A stretch of 64,000 nucleotides of DNA from CAZPRY01 sp964589175. GTDB lineage: Bacteria; Fidelibacterota; UBA2242. A program made the translations under genes and the position numbers. Under the pieces are notes generated by a model that had not been told where the DNA came from, did no database searches, and was given only the letters and a program-made list of their open reading frames with translations. Below, one piece after another: positions 10,220 to 17,801 of the stretch. Positions within the stretch are counted from its first letter, which is position 1. Every line of letters begins with the position of its first letter. The stretch spans positions 1 through 64,000 of the forward strand of contig CAZPRY010000014.1 in the NCBI GenBank assembly GCA_964589175.1, given 5' to 3'.

Positions 10220-10258
10220 CGTTTCTGACCGGGACGCGAAGCGGCGCGGTTTGAAACG
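10220..10258 (-). terminator. Hairpin downstream of the RelA/SpoT-domain gene
   Basis: CGTTTC and ACCG (read on the minus strand) pair with CGGT and GAAACG around a GC-rich loop, 28 nt past the stop codon. It lacks a U-tract, so it may be a weak terminator or an mRNA-end structure. Confidence 0.35.
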
Positions 10259-10285
10259 TACGAGTCGATGCTATTGTTGACCAAT

Positions 10286-11557
10286 CTAAAGATATGTTTT
10301 CACCTCTTCGTGCTTGCTGGGGTGCATGGAAACGGCTCCAGATCTGCTCGACTTTTCCACGAGTCCAAGTCTCTCCAGTTCGGCGATAGCCGCGTCAAAA
10401 TCGCGGACGTTCTTGCAGTAGTGATTGCGGAGCGTTGCGTAGCTGACCGTGTTTCTACCCCAGAACTTCTTCCTATACAGTGTGTGCAGCACTCTGCGAG
10501 CTTCGGTTGGGAGAGCTTTCCGTGTGGAGAAACCTGCTATCGATTCCTCAAGACTCTCGAGTATAGAATCGTACCCGTCGATTCCGAAGTAGTGGCTGTG
10601 CGTTCGTCGTATCATCGAGACATCAGAAGATCCGACGAGAACGACCTCGAAACCGGAAGGTTCGGCGTACTGATTCTCAATCCTAGTGTAGGCATCGTAT
10701 GCCTCCACGGGGTTTTTGGAGATCGGCTCCCAGTTGACGAATTGACCCGAATTCCAGTCGAAGATGAGAATCCAGTTGTTGAAAGACGATCGGCGACTAC
10801 GCTCCACTTCGGCAAGGGTGTGGAGAATGTCTTCGTTCACGCGACTGTATAGGAGTTCGCCCCGTCGAGCACGCGCGATGACCTCTTCGGCCGCCTCCCG
10901 TTTATCATCCAACTCCATCTTCTCCTGGGGCGTCGGTTCCCTGGAACATTCAAGCTCATGGAACACGTGCGAGAGTGTCTTGAAATAGCCATGAACGATT
11001 GGGTCGCCCTCGTTTTCTTTTAGGTGTTGACCATAGATTACTGAGGTCCGCTCTATTGCTTCCGCCCAGTGATGTTGCGCGCGACTTCGGACCTGTAACT
11101 CAATCTTCAAACCAGCACGTTCAAGGATGAGGTGGAGTGCACGGTAGCCGGTGTCATCCCGTCCCAATACGCGGTAGTCAGTCTCGCGTGAAAGAGTGAG
11201 TGTCTTTTCGCCCCGCACCTTCTCTAGAAAGTATTTGCGGAGCCCCTCGACATCAGCATTCGTATCGACAATGACCCTATTCCCGCCGATATCCTGAAGT
11301 TGAGTCAAACGAACGCTAAAACGTCGCATCTTGCGGAGAATCTGAGGTCGACGCTTCAGCCTCTGCGCGATGTAGAACTTCTTGTCCAACTGGGCGAGCC
11401 ACCCCTGTACGAGGTAAGTGACTTCAGTCAGAGGCTCCAGATGCGCTCTGCGGTAGTCGTCGAAGACGATCTCCGCTTCGAGCTCCTGGTCTTCAGACTT
11501 GAAGACCCCTTTTGCAAGCGCTTGTCCGGAAGAGTCGATCTTTGTCTTTGAGTACAT
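10286..11557 (-). CDS. RelA/SpoT-domain (p)ppGpp synthetase-like protein with C-terminal extension
   Basis: A 423-residue soluble protein with a stand-alone RelA/SpoT nucleotidyltransferase domain and no HD hydrolase domain. Visible motifs are 'QRLKRRPQIL', 'LQDIGGNRVIV' (Asp89), 'GYRALHLIL' (Tyr138 in the G-loop) and 'ELQVRSRAQHHWAE' (Glu153, metal binding). The residues for pyrophosphate transfer are therefore present. After about residue 200 come a charged helical region, a beta-containing segment ('NNWILIFDWNSGQFVNWE') and a winged-helix-like end ('TLRNHYCKNVRDFDAAIAEL'). The ATG at 11557 is preferred because 'MYSKTKID' fits the usual family N-terminus; the frame is open to an ATG at 11575. 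It sits in an accessory island with repeats. It may be a housekeeping alarmone source or a toxic, defence-type synthetase, and the sequence does not decide. Confidence 0.82.
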   Translation of the reverse strand: MYSKTKIDSSGQALAKGVFKSEDQELEAEIVFDDYRRAHLEPLTEVTYLVQGWLAQLDKKFYIAQRLKRRPQILRKMRRFSVRLTQLQDIGGNRVIVDTNADVEGLRKYFLEKVRGEKTLTLSRETDYRVLGRDDTGYRALHLILERAGLKIELQVRSRAQHHWAEAIERTSVIYGQHLKENEGDPIVHGYFKTLSHVFHELECSREPTPQEKMELDDKREAAEEVIARARRGELLYSRVNEDILHTLAEVERSRRSSFNNWILIFDWNSGQFVNWEPISKNPVEAYDAYTRIENQYAEPSGFEVVLVGSSDVSMIRRTHSHYFGIDGYDSILESLEESIAGFSTRKALPTEARRVLHTLYRKKFWGRNTVSYATLRNHYCKNVRDFDAAIAELERLGLVEKSSRSGAVSMHPSKHEEVKTYL

Positions 11558-11630
11558 GTGTCCTATGGTCAACATCTGCTTAAGCAGCCCGGATAACTGC
11601 TTTTATACAGATTAATTACTTTGATAACAT

Positions 11631-11732
11631 TCCGGATCACTATGCCGTATCCCTTTGTTTTTCCAATGCTAAGCATAAATATTCTACTTGTCAAATGGAA
11701 TCTTATCATAGTCGGATAAGATCCCGCTTTTG
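11631..11732. repeat. Shared upstream segment, copy A
   Basis: About 100 bp that aligns with 13506-13609. Blocks such as CCGGATCACTATGCC, CCAATGCTAA, TCAAATGGAATCTT and CCGCTT recur in the same order. Each copy lies upstream of a minus-strand accessory gene and is followed by 22-bp repeat units. It appears to be an old duplication of a promoter or flanking segment. Confidence 0.65.
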
Positions 11733-11758
11733 CGTAATATTCCCGGAGCTCGCTACCA

Positions 11759-11881
11759 TACGCAACATAGTTTGCTAATATGCGGTAGATAATTTTCTAA
11801 TGTGCGCATGATAATTTCGTAACCTACGCTAGATAATTTTCTAACGTGCGCATGATAATTTGCTAAGATAGCGTAACTCTT
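11759..11881. repeat. 22-bp tandem repeat, five units
   Basis: Five consecutive 22-bp units start at 11759, 11781, 11803, 11825 and 11847, with a partial sixth to 11881. The consensus is TRCGC, two or three variable bases, GATAATTT, then CTAA and two variable bases. There are no unique spacers, so it is not a CRISPR. Regular two-turn spacing suggests an array of protein-binding sites on one helix face. Confidence 0.75.
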
Positions 11882-11927
11882 GAAATTAACGCAGTCGGCA
11901 CCGATTGTTTGGCCTTTTCTTCCATCC

Positions 11928-12069
11928 CTGGGATTGTCCCAAAAGTCTGAAAGCGAGTCATCCTGATTCCGTCTGGCGGGAGAAGGATCTCGTCGAAGAC
12001 AACCAGATACTTCGACTACGCTCAGTATGACTGATCGGGACCAAAATGTGACTTTTGGGACAGCCCCAG
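11928..12069. mobile_element. MITE-like element with terminal inverted repeats
   Basis: A 142-bp non-coding element bounded by 20-bp inverted repeats (11928-11947 and 12050-12069) that match at 18 positions and share the core GTCCCAAAAGTC/GACTTTTGGGAC. Inside is a second, imperfect palindrome (about 11957-12031: GTCATCCTGA...GGATCTC against AGATACTTCGACTACGCTCAG). No transposase is encoded, so it would be non-autonomous. The parent family cannot be named from the ends alone. Confidence 0.6.
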
Positions 12070-12087
12070 AATGTTCAGTCATTTGGG

Positions 12088-12106
12088 CTTGAGTAACTAT
12101 CTCAAG
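12088..12106. repeat. Short perfect inverted repeat
   Basis: CTTGAG and CTCAAG (6 bp each) are separated by 7 nt between the MITE-like element and the next hairpin. Its role is unknown. Confidence 0.35.
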
Positions 12107-12112
12107 ATTTCC

Positions 12113-12136
12113 GCTCCCAAATCAGAGTTTGGGGGC
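12113..12136 (-). terminator. Stem-loop downstream of the beta-barrel-like gene
   Basis: A 9-bp stem, GCTCCCAAA against TTTGGGGGC with one G-T pair, encloses a 6-nt loop about 45 nt past the stop codon at 12180. There is no clear U-tract, so termination is only likely. Confidence 0.4.
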
Positions 12137-12179
12137 GAGGAGTGAAATTTTAAGACTGACAAATCCTTCGACGATGGTT

Positions 12180-13319
12180 CTACAGTTGGAGTTGAAAGCT
12201 TGTCAGGATCAGGGTATCATCTTTTACGGGCAAACGGTACATCCCTTTATGATAATTACGCGACAATCCCAGAATAAATCTTGCGTACATTCTCAATATC
12301 GGCACATTCTCGAAGGATAAGCTTGCGGAGTAGCCATAGAGACCTTCATGATAAATTTCTTTTGAATACGATACGCCGGAACATAATTGAATGTGGAAAT
12401 CTCTCCCCGAAACTGATTCTGCACCCTTTTTACGGATGTCATCTTTCAGAAAATACAGGGAGCCATAAAAAAGTGCATAGGCCAGATCCATTTTATCGAT
12501 ATCGAAATAGCTTTCTAAACCTGCTGAAATAAAATTGAATGGGGTGAATTCATAGTACTTACCTCCGATTTGCCGGGTATCCAGAAATTTATAATAATTG
12601 AAACCGGGGCTCAGGAATCCCAGATTCTTGCTTAAACGAAAAATCTTTTGAGATTCAAAAAGATCGAACTTGAGTTCTGAGAAGCTATAAATCGTAAGAA
12701 TATCAAAACCTTTTTTTCGCACCTGAAGGAACAAATTCTCGTTCTTCTGCTCTGCCCTGCCTATTTTGCCGTCTTCCTCATCGTAACCATAGTCGAACAC
12801 TTTCTTCCCTTCGGAATCCGTAGTTATCAGTGGAGACAATTTTTGCATTACTCCGACAATCATTTTGGAATCTTCCACATTGCTTTTTATGATTAAAGTA
12901 GACAGTCGGTATTCATTGCTCCAAACTTCCGATGTAGTCGCCCGATAGAGATTTTCACCTATGCCGACTCCCATCGCAACGGTTAAAAAACCAACCGAGT
13001 AGTTTTGCGAAGATTTTGGCCGAAAATAGAGTGCTCCCGTATAATTCATCATTTCAACATTTTCTTGGCCGGTCGATGTCGGGGCTATATACGTTGTTTT
13101 CGACGTTTTAGTCAGATTGATATCAAACATAAATTTAAGATTTTGTGTTTCAAAGTGACTTTCATATTCCCTATAGGCCTTGGTTAAATTAAGAGAAGTC
13201 CTGGATATCCATTCAAAATATTCCGGGTTGACAAATTCATCTGCGTACAAGTAGCCGGAATAAATTAAATATGCGCAAAGTAAGCAAGATCCAATCCGAA
13301 TCCTGTGTGAAAGTGTCAT
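12180..13319 (-). CDS. Hypothetical exported protein, probable outer-membrane beta-barrel
   Basis: A 379-residue protein of unknown family. The ATG at 13319 has GAGG 6 nt upstream and starts a signal peptide (hydrophobic 'LLCAYLIYSGYLYA'); a TTG at 13334 is a weaker alternative. The mature protein alternates polar and aromatic or aliphatic residues in many short stretches ('YSVGFLTVAMGVGIG', 'YGYSASLSFENVPIL', 'LILTSFQLQL'), as in a transmembrane beta-barrel. The coding sequence is clearly more AT-rich than the neighbouring secreted-protein genes, and it lies in a repeat-rich island, which suggests acquisition by transfer. No enzyme motif is seen. Confidence 0.65.
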   Translation of the reverse strand: MTLSHRIRIGSCLLCAYLIYSGYLYADEFVNPEYFEWISRTSLNLTKAYREYESHFETQNLKFMFDINLTKTSKTTYIAPTSTGQENVEMMNYTGALYFRPKSSQNYSVGFLTVAMGVGIGENLYRATTSEVWSNEYRLSTLIIKSNVEDSKMIVGVMQKLSPLITTDSEGKKVFDYGYDEEDGKIGRAEQKNENLFLQVRKKGFDILTIYSFSELKFDLFESQKIFRLSKNLGFLSPGFNYYKFLDTRQIGGKYYEFTPFNFISAGLESYFDIDKMDLAYALFYGSLYFLKDDIRKKGAESVSGRDFHIQLCSGVSYSKEIYHEGLYGYSASLSFENVPILRMYARFILGLSRNYHKGMYRLPVKDDTLILTSFQLQL

Positions 13320-13505
13320 AATGAGCCTCAGCAAAAATCCCTGTCCGATGATTTATCGAGCTGCCCGGCGTCCTGTGCCCGGGTGCTGCTTAGCCTAAGT
13401 TGAATCGCTCAAAATCGCGCCGATGTCATTCGACCATCTGCGACCCGACACGCAATTGAACAGCGCCCATAACTACTTGTACACGAAGCATTTGCTCTAA
13501 TCTGA

Positions 13506-13720
13506 TCCGGGATCACTACGCCATATCCTTATCTGTGCCCAATGCTAATCAGAAAAAATCGACTTTTCAAATGGAATCTTGTCCCGGCCAAAAATAATTC
13601 CGCTTATGCACCTTCATTCACTAGTTTGCGCAAGATAATCTGCAAAGATACGCATGTAAGCCGGCGTAACTCTTTGAGTCAGCACGGCCGGCGCGGATAT
13701 TTTAACTTGCGGTTTTGCGT
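13506..13720. repeat. Shared upstream segment, copy B, with a 22-bp unit
   Basis: Bases 13506-13609 align with copy A at 11631-11732. Next comes one 22-bp unit (TGCGCAAGATAATCTGCAAAGA, near 13627) and then GGCGTAACTCTTTGAG. This matches the end of the array beside copy A, which reads AGCGTAACTCTTGA. Copy B thus has a contracted array, while copy A has five units. Confidence 0.6.
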
Positions 13721-13774
13721 CGGAAACTCACTTCTGACAGTCTTTTCCACGTGGGAACATCCGTAAAATTTCAA

Positions 13775-13801
13775 CAAAAAAGGGCGGGAAAGCCCGCCCT
13801 T
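13775..13801 (-). terminator. Intrinsic terminator of the metalloprotease gene
   Basis: A 9-bp GC-rich stem (AAGGGCGGG against CCCGCCCTT, loop of 4 nt) is followed on the minus strand by a run of six T, about 20 nt past the stop at 13822. This is a textbook factor-independent terminator. Confidence 0.92.
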
Positions 13802-13821
13802 CGTGAAAGATGGATGCAATC

Positions 13822-16800
13822 TTATTTCATGAAAAGCATCTTGCGCACCGCCGTAAATTCGGGCGCCGTCAATCTATAGAAGTACACACCGTTGGCGACG
13901 CGCTGCCCGTTACGGTCCGTGCCGTCCCAGATCACGTTATAGCGGCCGGCAGCGAAATGCCGGGCGAGAATCGTTCTCACCCGGTTACCGCGCAGGTCGT
14001 AAATCTCGAGGCTCACCTGCCCGGCCTGTGCCAGGCTGAAGCCTATCTGCGTCAGCGGGTTGAATGGATTCGGGTAGTTCTGATCGAGGCTGAAAGCAAG
14101 TGGTATCGAATTTTCATTATCTACCGCAACGGCGACGTAACTCAGGACAAAAACTTCGAAGGCATCCGAGGCGACCATCGCACCGCTGCTGTCGCGGGCG
14201 GCAATCGACCACCGATAGGGCAAAACCCGGCCGTATTCGAGGGGATAGCCCGGAAAATCCGCCAGCGTGATTTGTGTCTGGCTCTCGATTATATTCAGTT
14301 TCCTGGTTGTGTCGACAATGGCGGGATCATCGGCAAATAAAGCGAAATCATAGTAAACGGTCTCGCCATCCGGATCGCCGCCGGACCAGCGGAACAGGTA
14401 GCTTGCAGCGCCGCTCTCAAATACCAGCGTATCGCCCCTCACCGGTGAAAGCAAGGCCGGAACTTCGGGTGCATGATTGATGCGGATTCGAATCATCAAC
14501 TCTCTGACAGCACTGGTTTGTTCGAATTCACCGTCGCCTGCGATCACCCGCCAGTACAGGATTACATCGGAATCATCCCCGTAGCGCGACAATAAATTAG
14601 CACCGCTGAAAACGAATTCGGAATCGGGATAGACGGTTGCGGAGAAAACCATACCCGTGAAGGCCTGGTCTTCCGCCACCTGGAACTCATAATAAACGGG
14701 ATCGCAATTCGCATCGAACGAAGCATTCCAGCGGAAAAGCCGCATATCTCCTTCCGACTTGATGACCCAATCCGCACTGTCGACGGGTTCGAGTAACTCG
14801 AATTCCTCCGGCGCGGACGGCGGAATCTCAAATTTTATCCGGTATGGTGTAATCGCCGAGGGTGTATAATGGGCGCCGTCGGTTGCCCAGACAACCGCAT
14901 AAAGCGTCGCCGTGCCATTCGGACCAACCAGTTCGCAGGGCATTTGAAACGAAAACCCGGCGCTGTCGGTATTGGACTCCTGGGAAATCAGAATTCCATC
15001 GACCAGGCTGCTGTCCGAAGAGATGCGCAAAACATAGGAGATGTCATCGCCCTGCGGATCGACAGCGGCATTCCAGTCCACCGCTAAATCCAGGTTCAGC
15101 GATGTCAATGTATAGACATCGTCCGCAACGGGCAGCGTAATTTCCGCTTTTGAAGGGCTTTGGTTTTCTTCATGAAACCAGGCCAGCGAGCGCTGCAGCA
15201 GTTGCGTTTTACTGACCATCATCTGCGAACCATCGAAGATATCCTCGAACACAAATCCCGCCACGATCAGGTGCGCATCCGACTCGTGCCGGATCATCCC
15301 GTAGCCGTTGCTGCCGATCACCTGAAAGACGGGCACCGTGCGCAGGTCGGCATCCGGCAAGAGTACATCTTTCTGCGATTCCAGGGTTGTAATCATCATC
15401 AGTTGATTTTGCCCAATCGGATCGTCCGTAATTCCCTTTAAATACTGGTTCGCAGACTTCGCCCAAAACGAGCTATGGAGTTTCTGCCGCAGAAAAACAG
15501 AATCGGCCAAAAGACTCCCAACATGGTTACCGCTCAGAAAGAGGTTTCCCGAATTTGTCAGAAGAGAGTCCAGGAGATTTTTCTCAGACTGAAAAAATGG
15601 GGTCGTTCTTTCCTGATTCAGCCAGAGTACCGTAATTGGCGCCGGAAACGTGGATACCTGTTGCCAGGTGATGAACTGTCCCTCTTTGAAATTGTCCCAG
15701 AGATGGACGGTTGCACCGGCAGACTCGAAAAGCGGCGGGACCATGGCCCAGTCGTCCTCTCCTTCATCGCTGTCGATCAGCAAAACATCCGCGGGGCTCA
15801 GGCGCAGATCATAGACCAGGCCGTCTGACGAAATCGTAATATCCTCTGCACGTTCCTGCGGATAGGGCGGTCGGGGATAGACAGCCAGTGAATACCTGCC
15901 CTCCGGTAAAGTGGTTTTATAATTCCCGGCGCTATCGGTCAGAACGACCTGCACCGGGATATTGCCGGGATTGGAGGCGCTGAAAAATTCCAGACGCGCA
16001 CTGATCGGCATGGCGTTCATCTTGTCGGCGACCAGACCGACTACTTTCACGCCGGGCCTGCTCTGCAAACGGATATCCATCGCTATCACTTCTGTTTCTT
16101 CAATTCCCCCGGGAGAATTAAAATGTACTTCCTGTACTTCCGAATGATAGAAAAAACAGTTGAATTCCAACTGTATATCCTGCGTTAAACTAGTAAACGA
16201 AAAACTGCCGTCTGTGCGTACGAAAAGCGAATCCGTGGCGATGTAGCCGGGCCACTCATAGACGGAGCGATCCCCCGTGCTCACCAATTCCAGGGCCTGC
16301 ATGCGCACCGCCGATCCGCTCTTGATGAGAATATAACTGCTGCCGAGCGGGGCGAGGTTGGCGGAATCCGCGATGGTCCCGCTGATTTGCCAGACGGGAT
16401 AAATCTCGGAAATCCCGGCAACATCCTGCGGGTGAAGGCTGCGCTTAGCCGTATCGCCCGGAGCGCCATATCCGTACATGGTCGCTTGGGGAACCAGTTC
16501 CCCGACTCCCGGGGGACTGCCATGCTCGCCGGCGTGTCCCAGTCCCAGGTGATGTCCGAATTCATGCGTCACGACACTCTGCAGATCCATCGTATCGGAC
16601 GGACAATTATCCGGATTGGAACTGGGCGGGAAATCGCGGGCATTCCAGACCAGATCGGATTCAACCGCATGATAATCTTCACCTACGCCGTTTGTCCAGG
16701 TCATTGAAAAGGCAATCACATCCGTGTTGGGTTCGAAATTCTCGCTGCTGTCATTGGTGTCAAAATAGATCAGGTTCACATTATCGCGGCTTGGCTTCTG

Positions 16801-17076
16801 CTTTGGGCTTCGTTCTCCCTCTTCAAATACCCAATACGAAGTAGGCACGTTGCTCCAGGTATCGGCAGCGGCCTGGATCGCCGTTGTATAATCTTCACTC
16901 GTATCGACGTTTAGCTGATACTTAAATGGAAGGTATTGACGGCCGTCCGCGTATTGCAGATATCTCCGGTACGTTCCGGCAACGTTACTGAAAATCGAAA
17001 AAGCAAAGACCATAGTGCTTAGCATCAGCACCAGGCCGATTATTATTATCCCGGTTATGGGTTGGATCTTTTTCAT
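13822..17076 (-). CDS. Secreted matrixin-like (M10) zinc metalloprotease with sorting tail
   Basis: A 1084-residue exported protein. A signal peptide is followed by a compact peptidase domain (about 30-215) with the metzincin site HEFGHHLGLGH (171-181): three zinc-binding histidines and Glu172 as base. After it come carboxypeptidase-regulatory-like beta domains, including one near residues 350-430. An alpha/beta domain begins near 'DVLLIDSDEGEDDW' and contains 'SGNLFLSGNHVG'. Several fibronectin-III-like segments ('YYEFQVAED', 'YYDFALFADD') lead to the 'NYPNPFN' to 'RKMLFMK' tail. It lies 11 nt after the small exported protein at 17088, so the two are probably co-transcribed; a strong terminator follows it. 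The substrate is unknown. Confidence 0.9.
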   Translation of the reverse strand: MKKIQPITGIIIIGLVLMLSTMVFAFSIFSNVAGTYRRYLQYADGRQYLPFKYQLNVDTSEDYTTAIQAAADTWSNVPTSYWVFEEGERSPKQKPSRDNVNLIYFDTNDSSENFEPNTDVIAFSMTWTNGVGEDYHAVESDLVWNARDFPPSSNPDNCPSDTMDLQSVVTHEFGHHLGLGHAGEHGSPPGVGELVPQATMYGYGAPGDTAKRSLHPQDVAGISEIYPVWQISGTIADSANLAPLGSSYILIKSGSAVRMQALELVSTGDRSVYEWPGYIATDSLFVRTDGSFSFTSLTQDIQLEFNCFFYHSEVQEVHFNSPGGIEETEVIAMDIRLQSRPGVKVVGLVADKMNAMPISARLEFFSASNPGNIPVQVVLTDSAGNYKTTLPEGRYSLAVYPRPPYPQERAEDITISSDGLVYDLRLSPADVLLIDSDEGEDDWAMVPPLFESAGATVHLWDNFKEGQFITWQQVSTFPAPITVLWLNQERTTPFFQSEKNLLDSLLTNSGNLFLSGNHVGSLLADSVFLRQKLHSSFWAKSANQYLKGITDDPIGQNQLMMITTLESQKDVLLPDADLRTVPVFQVIGSNGYGMIRHESDAHLIVAGFVFEDIFDGSQMMVSKTQLLQRSLAWFHEENQSPSKAEITLPVADDVYTLTSLNLDLAVDWNAAVDPQGDDISYVLRISSDSSLVDGILISQESNTDSAGFSFQMPCELVGPNGTATLYAVVWATDGAHYTPSAITPYRIKFEIPPSAPEEFELLEPVDSADWVIKSEGDMRLFRWNASFDANCDPVYYEFQVAEDQAFTGMVFSATVYPDSEFVFSGANLLSRYGDDSDVILYWRVIAGDGEFEQTSAVRELMIRIRINHAPEVPALLSPVRGDTLVFESGAASYLFRWSGGDPDGETVYYDFALFADDPAIVDTTRKLNIIESQTQITLADFPGYPLEYGRVLPYRWSIAARDSSGAMVASDAFEVFVLSYVAVAVDNENSIPLAFSLDQNYPNPFNPLTQIGFSLAQAGQVSLEIYDLRGNRVRTILARHFAAGRYNVIWDGTDRNGQRVANGVYFYRLTAPEFTAVRKMLFMK

Positions 17077-17087
17077 ATTCGAAGCAC

Positions 17088-17630
17088 CTATTCGCTAATC
17101 GTACGGATACGGTTAATGAAGTCTTTGAAGAGCACCTGAGTGAGTTCAGGAGCCCGGCTGGATTTTTTCGCCAGGTCGATCCCGAAGATATCTTCGGCCG
17201 GCATGATCGTGCGAATTTTTTTCTCGCCGCCCGCCTTATCCGTATAAATCGTAAACTTGCCCAGCTCCATCGATTCGATCCGGTAGCGCCCCCGGAACCG
17301 GCGCACGAACAGAATGACTTCATCACCGGGCGCCAGCAATTCCACGCCGGGTACTTCCAGACCGGTATCCCCAACATGGCCGCCCAACTGCGAAATCGTA
17401 ATTCGATTCTGGGTCCAGCTGCCTTTCAACACTTCATTGATCTCGACTTCCGCCTCGGTCCAGATGAACTCATGCTTCTCGTCCCAGTCCGCCCGGGTAC
17501 TCTGTACGGAGCCGTAGATAACCAGATCGGTATTGCGTTGCAGTTTCTCCAGCGTTGTCCGCCGGAGCGTCAACGAAAAGAGCAGAAAGGGCAGGGATAA
17601 AAGCATAACCACAAACAATGTTTTCTTCAT
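17088..17630 (-). CDS. Small exported protein encoded with the metalloprotease
   Basis: A 180-residue protein with an N-terminal signal peptide (MKKTLFVVMLLSLPFLLFS). The mature part starts 'LRRTTLEKLQRNTDLVIYGSV' and has strands such as 'AEVEINEVLKGSW' and 'GDEVILFVRRFRGRYRI', suggesting a small beta-barrel or OB-like fold. The ATG at 17630 has AAGG upstream. Only 11 nt separate its stop from the matrixin start, so they form an operon. A chaperone, inhibitor or regulator of the protease is possible, but this rests on position only. The family is not recognised with certainty. Confidence 0.8.
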   Translation of the reverse strand: MKKTLFVVMLLSLPFLLFSLTLRRTTLEKLQRNTDLVIYGSVQSTRADWDEKHEFIWTEAEVEINEVLKGSWTQNRITISQLGGHVGDTGLEVPGVELLAPGDEVILFVRRFRGRYRIESMELGKFTIYTDKAGGEKKIRTIMPAEDIFGIDLAKKSSRAPELTQVLFKDFINRIRTISE

Positions 17631-17750
17631 AAATAACCTTACTTTTATTTCGCAGCACGATAGACGATCGACAAAGCGCGCAAAATCACCGGTAATCTAA
17701 CCAATTTGGTTTAAGAAATAATCAATTATTTGCCCGAAAGAATATTGAAG

Positions 17751-17782
17751 AAAAAAAAGGGAGTCCCGCGGACTCCCTTTTT
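17751..17782 (-). terminator. Intrinsic terminator downstream of the 702-residue secreted protein
   Basis: GGGAGTCC and GGACTCCC pair around a 3-nt loop, extended by A-T pairs, with a run of eight T on the minus strand. It lies 20 nt past the stop at 17802. Confidence 0.92.
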
Positions 17783-17801
17783 CATATAAAAAGCCTGATG
17801 C

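Larger units (their letters stand above)
9863..10285. other. Intergenic region at the left edge of the accessory island
   Basis: This gap lies between the secreted-protein gene and the RelA/SpoT-domain gene. It holds the small ORF at 10081-10167 and a hairpin at 10220-10258. The remaining sequence shows no other recognisable element. Confidence 0.5.
11576..12179. other. Repeat-rich non-coding region between two accessory genes
   Basis: This 0.6 kb gap lies upstream of the RelA/SpoT-domain gene and downstream of the beta-barrel-like gene. It contains one copy of a segment shared with 13506-13720, a 22-bp tandem repeat, a MITE-like inverted-repeat element and two short hairpins. No gene is supported. 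Confidence 0.7.
13335..13821. other. Non-coding region at the right edge of the accessory island
   Basis: About 0.5 kb upstream of the beta-barrel-like gene. It holds the second copy of the shared segment, one clear 22-bp unit and, at its right end, the terminator of the metalloprotease gene. A GC-rich stretch at about 13363-13390 has facing CCCGG motifs. No gene is supported. Confidence 0.6.

Noticed and set aside
10190..10285. Possible integron attC site after the RelA/SpoT-domain gene (GTTGGGC on the minus strand near a GC-rich hairpin)
   Set aside because: No matching RYYYAAC partner is found at the other side, the second accessory gene has no comparable site, and no integrase is in the window.
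11759..11881. Possible CRISPR array
   Set aside because: Units are contiguous with no unique spacers, they diverge from each other, and no cas genes are present.
11753..12082. A 109-codon minus-strand ORF
   Set aside because: It runs through the MITE-like element and the 22-bp array. Its sequence is explained by the repeats and it has no ribosome-binding site.
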